Below, in pieces: positions 8,360 through 15,321 of a stretch of 32,578 bases of DNA. How positions within the stretch are numbered: the first letter of the stretch is position 1; the number at the start of each line of letters is the position of its first letter. The notes beneath the pieces are model-generated. The model did no database searches and was not told where the DNA came from. It worked only from the letters and a program-made list of their open reading frames with translations. The stretch is taken from NCBI GenBank assembly GCA_034411955.1, contig DAOUMF010000099.1, positions 1-32,578 of the forward strand, read 5' to 3'. A program made the translations under genes and the position numbers. This stretch comes from DAOUMF01 sp034411955. GTDB lineage: Bacteria; Chloroflexota; Dehalococcoidia; SM23-28-2; RBG-16-64-32.

Positions 8360-8862
8360 TGCGGGAACGAGCCACGCCGCTGCCGGGTACCCCCCTGAGT
8401 GACGCGGCGGTCCACCGCGGCGACGCCCTCACCCAAGAGTGGCCGGCGTCGTTGCGCTACGCCTGGGACACGGGGGCCGCCATAGGACGCTTTCTCAGCG
8501 AGCTGAAGAACGGCCGCATCATCGGGCGGCGCTGCCGCCGTTGCCAGCGAGTGCTGGTGCCGCCGCGCATGTTCTGCGAGCGTTGCTTCCACCCCACCGA
8601 CGCCTGGCAGTACGTGGAGGACAGCGGCACCATCAACACCTATTCGGAATCGTACATCCGCTGGGACGTCAGCCGCGTCGCCGAGCCGATCCTCGTAGCG
8701 GTAATCGAGATCGACGGGGCGAGCCAGGGCGGCTTCCTGCACCTCCTGGGCGAGGTGAAGCCGGAGGACCTGCGCGTCGGGATGAGGGTGAAGGCGGTGT
8801 GGAAGCCGGTGGAGGAGCGAGAGGGCTCCATACTGGATATCCGCTACTTCAAGCCACTGTAG
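8359..8862 (+). CDS. DUF35 zinc-ribbon/OB-fold acyl-CoA-binding protein
   Basis: A 167-residue protein with an N-terminal helical extension, a rubredoxin-like zinc ribbon (CRRCQ...CERC, about residues 56-77) and an OB-fold domain ending REGSILDIRYFKPL. DUF35 proteins bind thiolase-superfamily enzymes and help hold acyl-CoA, as in the archaeal thiolase/HMG-CoA synthase complex and ChsH2-Ltp2. The start overlaps the stop of the upstream thiolase-like gene by one base, and the next gene is a second DUF35 member, so one may pair with each thiolase-like protein. No enzymatic residues are expected in this subunit itself. Confidence 0.88.
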   Translation: MRERATPLPGTPLSDAAVHRGDALTQEWPASLRYAWDTGAAIGRFLSELKNGRIIGRRCRRCQRVLVPPRMFCERCFHPTDAWQYVEDSGTINTYSESYIRWDVSRVAEPILVAVIEIDGASQGGFLHLLGEVKPEDLRVGMRVKAVWKPVEEREGSILDIRYFKPL

Positions 8863-8871
8863 GGAGAGCGC

Positions 8872-9339
8872 ATGGGCAGCACCGAGCACGTAGAGCGAGT
8901 GACGGACCTGCAGGCCTGGCCCGGGGAGTTCCCGGTGAGCCACCTGTACACCATGGGCATCGCCGGGGAGCGCTTCTTCCGCGAGCTGAAGGACAGCGGC
9001 CGGTTCATGGGGACCCGGTGTGCCGCCTGCGAGCACGTCTACCTGCCGCCATCCCTGTTCTGCCCTCGCTGCTTCGCGGCGCTGGAGGAGTGGACGGAGG
9101 TGGGCCCGCAGGGAGTCGTGAGGGCGGTCACCACGGCCCATCGCGGCGTGGACGGCGGCCCGCTGGAGGCGCCGGAGACGCTGGCGCTCATCCAGCTCGA
9201 CGGGGCGGACGACCTGCTGGTGCACCGCATCGAAAAGGCGGACGGCGTGAGCATCGGCGACCGTGTGCAAGCGGTGCTCAAGGAGGCGGCCCAGCGCGAG
9301 GGTTCGATCCTCGACGTGCGCCACTTCCGGCCGGCCTGA
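8872..9339 (+). CDS. DUF35 zinc-ribbon/OB-fold acyl-CoA-binding protein (second copy)
   Basis: Paralogue of the preceding gene, 155 residues. It shares the block ERFFRELKDSGRFMGTRC, zinc-ribbon cysteines CAAC and CPRC (about residues 46-67), a PPSLFCPRCF loop and an OB-fold ending REGSILDVRHFRPA. It begins nine bases after the previous stop with a GGGAGAG ribosome site. Two non-identical DUF35 genes beside two non-identical Cys-less thiolases suggest a mixed oligomer rather than simple redundancy. The substrate is unknown; the acyl-CoA dehydrogenase directly downstream points to a branched or bulky acyl-CoA. Confidence 0.88.
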   Translation: MGSTEHVERVTDLQAWPGEFPVSHLYTMGIAGERFFRELKDSGRFMGTRCAACEHVYLPPSLFCPRCFAALEEWTEVGPQGVVRAVTTAHRGVDGGPLEAPETLALIQLDGADDLLVHRIEKADGVSIGDRVQAVLKEAAQREGSILDVRHFRPA

Positions 9340-9357
9340 ACCCCGCGCCTAACGGCG

Positions 9358-10548
9358 ATGAACTTCCGCCACAGCGAATCCGAGGAACGCCTTCGCGCTG
9401 AGGTATGCCGGTTCCTCACCGAGGAACTGGGTACGACCCACACTTCGGAGCCGCGGCCGATGCCGCCCGGCTACATGCCCGCGCGCGACTTCGAGCGGAA
9501 GCTGGGAGAGCGGGGCTGGCTGGCCCTAAGCTGGCCGCCGGAGTACGGGGGAGGGGGCCGCCCGGTGGCGGAGCAGTTCATCGTGGAGGAGGAGGTAGCG
9601 CTGCACGGAGGGCCGGCCAGCGACGCCATCGCCCGCGTCATCGTGGCGCCCATCCTAATGGCGAGGGGCAGCGAGGAGCAGAAGCGCCGCTACCTTCCCC
9701 AACTGGCCCGCGGCGAGATCACCTTCTGCCTGGGCTATACGGAGCCGGAGGCCGGGTCCGACCTCGCCTCCCTCCAGACGCGGGCGGTGGTCGACGGCGA
9801 CGACTACGTCATCAGCGGGCGCAAGATCTTCACCAGCGGAGCGGATGACAGCGACTACTGCTGGCTGGCGGCGCGGACTGACCCCGCTGCGCCCAAGCAC
9901 GCCGGCCTATCGGTGTTCATCGTGCCGATGCAGTCGCCGGGCGTGGAGGTCGGGCCCCTGCTGAACCTGCTGGACGAAGAGTGGTTCAACGAGGTCATGT
10001 TCGACGCGGTGCGTGTCCCCCGCAGCGAGCTTGTGGGCGGGGAGAACGGAGGGTGGGAGGTCCTGACCTCAGCGCTGGGGGTGGAGCGCATCACCATCTA
10101 CCGAGCCTTCCTCCACATGCGCATGTTGTGGTCGCTCGTGCGGCAGGCTAGGGGAGAGCGCGACGGCCAGCGGCCCCTTCGACAGACTCAGGGCAGGCTC
10201 TGGGACGACACACGAGTGCGGCAGCGGCTGGCGGCCCTGGCGGTGGACTTCGAGGTGGCGCGGCTGCTGCTGTGGCGGGCGATAGGTCTGCACCAGCGGG
10301 GCGAGGAGTTCCACGCCCAGGCAGCGATGGTAAAGCTGTTCAACACTGAGCTGGCCCAGCGCCTGTACACAGCAGGGATCGAGATAGTGGGCCCGTACGC
10401 GGCAGTGATGGCGGGCCCGCGAGCGCTGTGGCAAGGGGCGCTGCCGCACGGCTACGTCTCGGCGGTGCAGGAGACGATAGGGGCGGGGAGCTCGGAGGTG
10501 CAGCGGGAGATCATCGCCCTGCGGGGGCTGCGGCTGCCCCGCGGCTAG
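9358..10548 (+). CDS. Acyl-CoA dehydrogenase (FadE-like)
   Basis: FAD-dependent dehydrogenase of 396 residues. The order is the helical N-domain (RGWLALSWPPEYGGGGRP), the middle beta domain with CLGYTEPEAGSDLASLQTRA and the C-terminal helical domain ending TIGAGSSEVQREIIALRG. It introduces a double bond in an acyl-CoA and passes electrons to an electron-transfer flavoprotein. Catalytic base assignment is not possible by eye. An in-frame insertion of roughly a dozen residues (GQRPLRQTQGRLWDD, about residues 270-284) corresponds to a dispersed palindromic repeat in the gene; it lies in a loop before the C-terminal domain. Last gene of the thiolase-like operon. Its TAG overlaps the TAG of the convergent SRPBCC gene at a CTAG. 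Confidence 0.92.
   Translation: MNFRHSESEERLRAEVCRFLTEELGTTHTSEPRPMPPGYMPARDFERKLGERGWLALSWPPEYGGGGRPVAEQFIVEEEVALHGGPASDAIARVIVAPILMARGSEEQKRRYLPQLARGEITFCLGYTEPEAGSDLASLQTRAVVDGDDYVISGRKIFTSGADDSDYCWLAARTDPAAPKHAGLSVFIVPMQSPGVEVGPLLNLLDEEWFNEVMFDAVRVPRSELVGGENGGWEVLTSALGVERITIYRAFLHMRMLWSLVRQARGERDGQRPLRQTQGRLWDDTRVRQRLAALAVDFEVARLLLWRAIGLHQRGEEFHAQAAMVKLFNTELAQRLYTAGIEIVGPYAAVMAGPRALWQGALPHGYVSAVQETIGAGSSEVQREIIALRGLRLPRG
10174..10201. repeat. Dispersed repeat inserted in frame in the acyl-CoA dehydrogenase gene
   Basis: The stretch CCCCTTCGACAGACTCAGGG followed by CAGGCTCTG belongs to the CTTCGACAGGCTCAG-type short repeat widely scattered in Chloroflexota and metagenomic genomes. Read on the minus strand it gives the well-known peptide ALSLSKG. 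Here it sits inside a real gene and keeps the reading frame. Confidence 0.65.
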
Positions 10549-10982
10549 CCCTCCAGCCTGGCCTGCAGGCTCTCCAGGGACTCCTCCATCTCGTTCTGAA
10601 AGACGCGGTTCATGAACAAGATGTCTGCGAGAGCGCCCAGAGGGCCCATCGGCGGCCTGTAGTCGACCATCCACTCCACGTGGGTCCCGTCGTCCCTGGG
10701 CTCGAAGGTCAAGCGGCCCTCCATCTCCAGACCGCTGGTGGTCTCGCGGGCGAAGGACCGGGGCGGGTCGTACTCCGTCCACACGGCATCCAGGGTCTGG
10801 GCCCGCGGTCCCAGCTTGAACACGCAACGGTCAGTGGTGCCGGCGCTCTTGGCGTCGCCGGAGGTTATCTCGGCCTCCTTGACAAACGTGATCCAGTCCG
10901 GCTGGGTAGAAAGGCTGGTGGCGTAGTCGAAGACCTTCTCGGGCGAGGCACCAATATCGATGGACTTACGGATGAGAGACAC
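10545..10982 (-). CDS. SRPBCC/START-like domain protein
   Basis: A small protein of the polyketide cyclase/dehydrase (SRPBCC) fold, about 145 residues. It begins with the typical IRKSIDIGASPEKVFDYATS and shows the family pattern of alternating strands (CVFKLGPRAQTLDAVWTEY, GRLTFEPRDDGTHVEWMVDY), followed by a long C-terminal helix (MNRVFQNEMEESLESLQARL). Such proteins bind hydrophobic ligands; no specific function can be given. A GTG at 10982 follows an AAAGGAG site by 11-12 bases and starts right before the conserved fold. The longer start at 11021 has no ribosome site. It is convergent with the acyl-CoA dehydrogenase, overlapping by four bases. Confidence 0.85.
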   Translation of the reverse strand: MSLIRKSIDIGASPEKVFDYATSLSTQPDWITFVKEAEITSGDAKSAGTTDRCVFKLGPRAQTLDAVWTEYDPPRSFARETTSGLEMEGRLTFEPRDDGTHVEWMVDYRPPMGPLGALADILFMNRVFQNEMEESLESLQARLEG

Positions 10983-11054
10983 GCTGGGGCTCGCTCCTTT
11001 CGCGGCTATCGCCGCCGACACTAATACGGCGGCTATCGGATGTCAAGGTAGGCG

Positions 11055-11085
11055 GCAGGCCTGCCTACCCGTAGGCAGGCCTTGC
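11055..11085. repeat. GC-rich palindrome upstream of tRNA-Gly
   Basis: AGGCCTGCCTAC and its exact reverse complement GTAGGCAGGCCT flank a two-base loop (arms about 11057-11068 and 11071-11082). This is another frequent type of short intergenic palindrome (GGCAGGC family). It abuts the -35 box of the tRNA promoter and may also end transcription of whatever reads through. Confidence 0.6.
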
Positions 11086-11109
11086 AGGGCTTGCACTGGG
11101 AGTTATAAT
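11082..11109 (+). promoter_or_regulatory. Promoter of tRNA-Gly
   Basis: TTGCAG (11082-11087) and a perfect TATAAT (11104-11109) with a 16-base spacer. Transcription would begin about 11116, seven bases before the mature tRNA 5' end at 11123. Confidence 0.65.
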
Positions 11110-11122
11110 GTTAGGGCTGAGA

Positions 11123-11197
<75 letters not shown>

Positions 11198-11265
11198 TTT
11201 TCTTCCCAATTGGTGCACGGCTCCAGTCCGCTCCTGAAAAAACCTCAGGAAAAAGGAGGACGGCC

Positions 11266-11527
11266 GTGCGTTCGACTATTGGCAGCCAGCATTCGCGACC
11301 CCCTTCTGTTGAAGGAGCGGCTGCTCATCCTTCGCGGCGACGGCAAATCACCGCGCACGATTCAGAGCCACGCCGACTCGGCCCGTCAGTTGGCGGCTTT
11401 CCTTGAGCGAGGACGCTTCCCTTCACTAACGGAAGCGACCGACCATCACTTTGAACTGGAGGGCCTGCGAGGCACTAAGCGCCGATCGTGTGGAGAGGAC
11501 GTGATCGGAAGCCGCTACCCCGCGTAG
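11266..11527 (+). pseudogene. Tyrosine recombinase/integrase, N-terminal remnant
   Basis: Directly after tRNA-Gly lies the SAM-like core-binding domain of a phage-type integrase: LLLKERLLILRGDGKSPRTI, then QSHADSARQLAAFLERG and FPSLTEATDHHFE. It reaches what looks like the end of the domain (VIGSRYPA, compare the usual RYRAL) and then meets a stop at 11525-11527, so the whole catalytic domain is gone. The best ribosome site (AAAAGGAGG) and GTG at 11266 are out of frame by one with the domain, which implies a frameshift as well as truncation. Position and direction, pointing away from the tRNA, are those expected for the integrase of an element inserted at this tRNA. Confidence 0.75.
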
Positions 11528-11615
11528 CCCGTCACGCCAGGTGTATACTAGGCGCCGCCGTCTATGATGCGCGGGGGCCACCGACGAGGCTGCGATTGCC
11601 GAGGAGGGAACATCG

Positions 11616-13604
11616 ATGGCCCAGGAGCAACTAACTCACGTTCTGAGCCCGCTAGAGGTTGGTCCTGTCAGGCTCAAGAACCGGATTGTCAGCAGTGCTC
11701 ATCTGACCCACTTCGCCAGAGACCACCTGCCTTCCGACCAGCACGTCTACTACTATCGGGAGAAGGCCAGAGGCGGCCTCGGCCTGATCGTCACGGAGGC
11801 CTCCGCTGTTCACCCCACGTCGGCTCAGTTCCCAACAGTCATCTTCGCCTTCGACGAACGTGTCATCCCGTGGTACCGGCGGATCGCCGAAGCCGTGCAC
11901 GAAGAGGGAGCTCCTGTGCTGGCCCAGCTCTGGCACTGCGGGCACCACGCCGCCTGGGCCACCACGCGCCAGCCCGTCCTCGCGCCATCCGATGTGCCTT
12001 GCCTCTACTACCGCGAGACGCCCAAGGTCATGGAACACGAGGACATCCGTACCGTGGTGGAGGCCTTCCGCCAGTCGGCCCGGAACGCTCGCGACGGAGG
12101 CCTGGACGGTGTCGAGATCAACGGTGCCCACAGCTATCTGCTCGCACAGTTCATGTCGCCCGCCACGAACCGTCGGGACGATGAATACGGGGGCAGCCTC
12201 GAGAACCGCCTGCGTTTCGCGCTCGAGGTCATCGAGGCGACCCGCGACGGCCTGGGAGACGACCGGGTCCTGGGAATTCGGCTAAGCGCGGACGAGCTCA
12301 TCCCTGTTGGCTACTCGCTGAACGAGGGCGTGGAGATCGCGAAACGCCTCGCCGCGGCGGGCCAACTCGACTACCTGAACGTCAGCGTCGGCGTGTATCC
12401 AACGCTGTTCATGGTAATGCCACCGATGGCCATCCCGCCCGGCTACCAGGTGCATGCAGCCGCGCGGGTGAGGCAATCGCTGCGGCAGGAAGGCTCCCTC
12501 GTGCCCGTTTCCACGGTCGGACGGATCAAGGACGTGCGCATGGCCGACCAGATTGTCGAATCGGGGCAGGCGGACCTTGTGTGCATGACCCGAGCCACTA
12601 TTGCCGATCCCTTCCTGCCGAAAAAGGCCGCTCTGGGCCAACTGGAGGAGATCCGGCCCTGCATAGCCTGCAACCAGGGCTGCGTGGGCAATGCCGGCCG
12701 CGAACGGCAAATCACCTGCACCGTCAACCCCGAAGCCGGCTACGAGGAAACACGCGGCGACGGCACCCTCGCACCAGCCGAACGCCGAAAGAGGGTCGTC
12801 GTCATCGGTGGTGGGCCCGCCGGCATGGAGGCGGCCCGCGTCGCCGCGCTGCGAGGCCACGAAGTCGTCCTGCTCGAGAAGGGCCCGGAGTTGGGCGGCC
12901 AGGTCAACATCCACGCCAGAGCGCCCATGCGCGGCGAATTCAGGGAGGTGACTGACTACCTGGCGAGTCGGGTGAACAAGCTGGGCGTGGACGTGCGACT
13001 GAACACGGAGGCGACCGAGGCGGACGTCTTGAGCCTCGATGCGGAAGCCGTCATCGTGGCGACCGGCTCCGTGCCAGGACGGTCCCTGGCCTCGCCGTTC
13101 ACAGCGTCGCCGGCAACCGAATCGGGTGCGGTGCTGACGATGTGGGAGGTGCTGTTGGAGCAGAGGGAGGTGGGACAGCGCGTCCTGATCGTGGACGAGG
13201 AGGGCCACCATCCCGCGATGAACGTGGCGGAGTTCCTAGCGGACAAGGGGAAGAGCGTAGAGGTCGTCACCTCCCTGCAACATGTCGCCAATCAGCTCCT
13301 CCTCAACCTGGAGACACCCCTGATCATGACAAGGCTTCTCTCCAAGGGAGTGACCCTCACGCCTTACACGGTGGTTTCCGCAGTGGACGGGCGAACCGTC
13401 ACGCTGACCGGCGTCGCGGGCGGAATCCAGAGGAAAGTGGAGGTAGACACGATCGTTGCGGTGACCCGTCGTCGGCCGGTGGATGGCCTATACTTCGCGC
13501 TCAAAGGCAAGGTGCCCGAACTCTACCGTGTCGGCGACTGCCTGGCGCCCCGCTATACCGACCAAGCCATCCACGAGGGGCACAGCGCGGGCCGCGCCGT
13601 CTAG
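11616..13604 (+). CDS. FMN/FAD/4Fe-4S oxidoreductase of the old yellow enzyme-dienoyl-CoA reductase family
   Basis: A 662-residue, three-domain flavoprotein. An N-terminal FMN TIM barrel (about 1-340; SPLEVGPVRLKNRIVSSAHL, VEINGAHSYLLAQFMSPATN) is followed by a four-cysteine cluster C-x2-C-x3-C-x11-C in CIACNQGCVGNAG (about 350-367). A C-terminal FAD/NAD part follows, with VVVIGGGPAGMEAARVAA and a second nucleotide fold (LIVDEEGHHPAMNVAEFLAD). The family includes 2,4-dienoyl-CoA reductase, trimethylamine and dimethylglycine-type dehydrogenases and N-methylproline demethylase. The N-methyl-oxidising members are interesting here because proline dehydrogenase is nearby, but the substrate cannot be read from sequence. 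ATG has a strong GAGGAGGGA site. First cargo gene after the integrase remnant. Confidence 0.9.
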   Translation: MAQEQLTHVLSPLEVGPVRLKNRIVSSAHLTHFARDHLPSDQHVYYYREKARGGLGLIVTEASAVHPTSAQFPTVIFAFDERVIPWYRRIAEAVHEEGAPVLAQLWHCGHHAAWATTRQPVLAPSDVPCLYYRETPKVMEHEDIRTVVEAFRQSARNARDGGLDGVEINGAHSYLLAQFMSPATNRRDDEYGGSLENRLRFALEVIEATRDGLGDDRVLGIRLSADELIPVGYSLNEGVEIAKRLAAAGQLDYLNVSVGVYPTLFMVMPPMAIPPGYQVHAAARVRQSLRQEGSLVPVSTVGRIKDVRMADQIVESGQADLVCMTRATIADPFLPKKAALGQLEEIRPCIACNQGCVGNAGRERQITCTVNPEAGYEETRGDGTLAPAERRKRVVVIGGGPAGMEAARVAALRGHEVVLLEKGPELGGQVNIHARAPMRGEFREVTDYLASRVNKLGVDVRLNTEATEADVLSLDAEAVIVATGSVPGRSLASPFTASPATESGAVLTMWEVLLEQREVGQRVLIVDEEGHHPAMNVAEFLADKGKSVEVVTSLQHVANQLLLNLETPLIMTRLLSKGVTLTPYTVVSAVDGRTVTLTGVAGGIQRKVEVDTIVAVTRRRPVDGLYFALKGKVPELYRVGDCLAPRYTDQAIHEGHSAGRAV

Positions 13605-13618
13605 CTCAGGAGCATCCG

Positions 13619-13828
13619 ATGAAGCTGATCTCGACCATAGGCATGTACGACCTCACTGCCGAGGCGCTGTCGGTGGAGGAGGAGGGCCTCGTTCTCCAGG
13701 GGAAGATGGGCATCTGGGAGGCAAGGAGCATCTTCACGCCCGAAGATCTCCGGCAGCTCACGAGACTGGTGCTCCGGCCTCGGATTCTCCGCTACTTGCT
13801 GACGCTGCCTTTCAGGCGAGCCAACTGA
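13619..13828 (+). CDS. Small conserved-looking protein coupled to the oxidoreductase gene
   Basis: A 69-residue protein that I do not recognise. It starts 15 bases after the oxidoreductase stop with an AGGAG at seven bases from the ATG, so it is probably co-translated. The N-terminal part predicts beta strands (MKLISTIGMYDLTAEALSVE, GLVLQGKMGIWEA), followed by a basic amphipathic helix (EDLRQLTRLVLRPRILRYLL). There are no cysteines, signal peptide or convincing membrane segment. The good ribosome site and tight spacing favour a real gene. It may be an accessory or binding subunit of the flavoenzyme (inference). Confidence 0.7.
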   Translation: MKLISTIGMYDLTAEALSVEEEGLVLQGKMGIWEARSIFTPEDLRQLTRLVLRPRILRYLLTLPFRRAN

Positions 13829-13850
13829 AAGCGGCGGGGCTGGCTTCAGT
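13824..13850. terminator. Weak hairpin between convergent genes
   Basis: ACTGAA (13824-13829) and TTCAGT (13845-13850) can pair, with two more GC pairs inside after a bulge. The hairpin lies across the stop codon of the small gene and that of the convergent gene. There is no U-tract, so it is at best a weak bidirectional stop. Confidence 0.25.
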
Positions 13851-15087
13851 CCATGTCCGGAAAGCGCTTCTTGAGCAGGCAGGTCGAGTCGTCGCCGCCT
13901 GCTTCGTAGACGCCTTCGCAGTAGGAGTCCCCCAGGCCCATGCACTTCGTCCAGCGGAACGTGATCGCCGGGTTGATGACCGCTAGGCCCGCCGATCGCT
14001 GGGAGCGGAACATGTCGCAGAATGGCGGCTGCATGATAGACGGCTTGCAGTGGAAGCGCCGGACGACCACCCGGTTCTCGCTCAGTTCCACGCGGTCTTC
14101 CGGCTCCTCATTGTAGTGGCTCTCGATGAAGAAGAGGGCGGACGCCTCGATGCAGTCGGCCTCCGGCCCCTGCATGAGCCCAGCGTCGGCGGCGATTTCC
14201 TCATGCCGCTGGCGCCAGAAGCGGCCCGCTGCCCTCTTATAGCCGCGGATTGCCTGCTCCTCGCCGATGCGCTCGCGGATCTGTACGAAGTTCTCCGCCA
14301 TCAGGCACAGGTTGGCGAGCATCGCCTCTTCTACGTCGTCCTCGGGACGGCGGGAGATATCCATCACTATCTGTCGCACCTGCTCTAGAGGGGTATGCGA
14401 GGACCCCGGATCATCGCAGGCGCGCGGGCCGTCGTACCGCCAGCGGCGAAGGTTGTATCGCTTCTTGATCTCGTCGTAGGCCTTCAGGTAGTGCGGCTCG
14501 AAGTCACGGGCGGTGGTCACGCCGTGGACGCCCTCAGGCACTGGGTCGATCGCCCCCATCTTGTAGAAGCCCTCGCAGAGGCTGCCGCCATCGCAGCGAT
14601 CGCCCATGCCCGCAACCTTCGTCCAGGCGAAGCTGAGCCTGGGGTTGATGATGCGGAGGATCGCGCTCTTCATGCCCCAGCACCAACTGCAAAGAGGTGG
14701 GCTCAGCCAGCCGGCGGAGCAGTCGTACTTCCGCACCCAGAGCTCGGCGGGGTCGAGCGTTAGGATGTCCTCTGGCAAGTGATAGTACGTCGTCCAGATG
14801 GTAGCCAGGTTCACACCCTCGATGCAGTCGGCCCGGTTTCCGGTGACCAGTCCGTAGCGGTCCACGATTTCGTGAAACCGCGTGAACGTGTAGCTGTTGA
14901 AGGAACGCTGGCCGATCTTCAGGAACTCCTCCTGACCTCCCAGTTGCTCCATCAGCTCCCCGTCCTGGAGAAACGCCACGGAGCCGAGCTGAAACCGCTT
15001 TGTCCAGTGGTCGAGGCGCTTCTCGGCAGAGAGCTTCTCGTACACGTAGTGGTTAGCTGCGTAGGTGCTTGTGTGAGCCATCGGCAA
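13846..15087 (-). CDS. Tandemly duplicated cysteine-rich protein, ATC-hydrolase/V4R-like
   Basis: A 413-residue protein made of two related halves. The first has ADCIEGVNLA (C88), VRKYDC, INPRLSFAWTKVAGMGDRCD and CEGFYKMG. The second has ADCIEASALF (C312), VRRFHC, INPAITFRWTKCMGLGDSYC and CEGVYEAG, about 224 residues later. The GD-x-x-C ending near each half resembles the L-2-amino-thiazoline-4-carboxylate hydrolase and V4R-like small-molecule domains (GDxxC). The first half has an extra CSWCW motif, so the halves have diverged. The cysteines may bind metal or a heme-like ligand (inference). No signal peptide or membrane helix. It is transcribed alone from a good promoter 87-115 bases upstream. 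Function unknown. Confidence 0.75.
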   Translation of the reverse strand: MPMAHTSTYAANHYVYEKLSAEKRLDHWTKRFQLGSVAFLQDGELMEQLGGQEEFLKIGQRSFNSYTFTRFHEIVDRYGLVTGNRADCIEGVNLATIWTTYYHLPEDILTLDPAELWVRKYDCSAGWLSPPLCSWCWGMKSAILRIINPRLSFAWTKVAGMGDRCDGGSLCEGFYKMGAIDPVPEGVHGVTTARDFEPHYLKAYDEIKKRYNLRRWRYDGPRACDDPGSSHTPLEQVRQIVMDISRRPEDDVEEAMLANLCLMAENFVQIRERIGEEQAIRGYKRAAGRFWRQRHEEIAADAGLMQGPEADCIEASALFFIESHYNEEPEDRVELSENRVVVRRFHCKPSIMQPPFCDMFRSQRSAGLAVINPAITFRWTKCMGLGDSYCEGVYEAGGDDSTCLLKKRFPDMD

Positions 15088-15130
15088 TGCCTCCTCATCA
15101 GGGACCCGAGGCCACCAGCGCTGGAACCAT

Positions 15131-15156
15131 CGACTGCCGGATGATGGCTGCAGTCG
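15131..15156 (-). promoter_or_regulatory. Leader hairpin before the duplicated cysteine-rich gene
   Basis: CGACTGC and GCAGTCG form perfect 7-base inverted arms (15131-15137 and 15150-15156) within the roughly 80-base leader downstream of the predicted promoter. It could be an operator or an mRNA hairpin. The rest of the 234-base gap 15088-15321 shows no gene. Confidence 0.3.
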
Positions 15157-15173
15157 GCCCGCGGGACGCGCTG

Positions 15174-15202
15174 ATTGTACGGCCGTCCGCCAGGCAGGTC
15201 AA
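15174..15202 (-). promoter_or_regulatory. Sigma70-like promoter of the duplicated cysteine-rich gene
   Basis: On the minus strand TTGACC (15202-15197), a 17-base spacer and TACAAT (15179-15174). Five of six bases match consensus in each box. The start would be near 15167, leaving an 80-base leader before the ATG at 15087. Confidence 0.65.
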
Positions 15203-15321
15203 TGAACTGCACTCGTTCGCGCCAATTCCCGCACTGCAAGGCGCTGCTCATACGCCGGGAGACGTGCAGCATTCGATGTACGGGGCCTGCTTGGACGCGC
15301 CGACCAGCCTCTGCTTGCCAG

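Noticed and set aside
8281..9324. 347-residue minus-strand frame across the DUF35 genes
   Set aside because: Antisense shadow of three well-supported genes; composition rich in His/Arg/Leu without domain features.
12282..13211. 309-residue minus-strand frame opposite the Fe-S flavoprotein
   Set aside because: Shadow of a gene with canonical FMN, Fe-S and FAD motifs.
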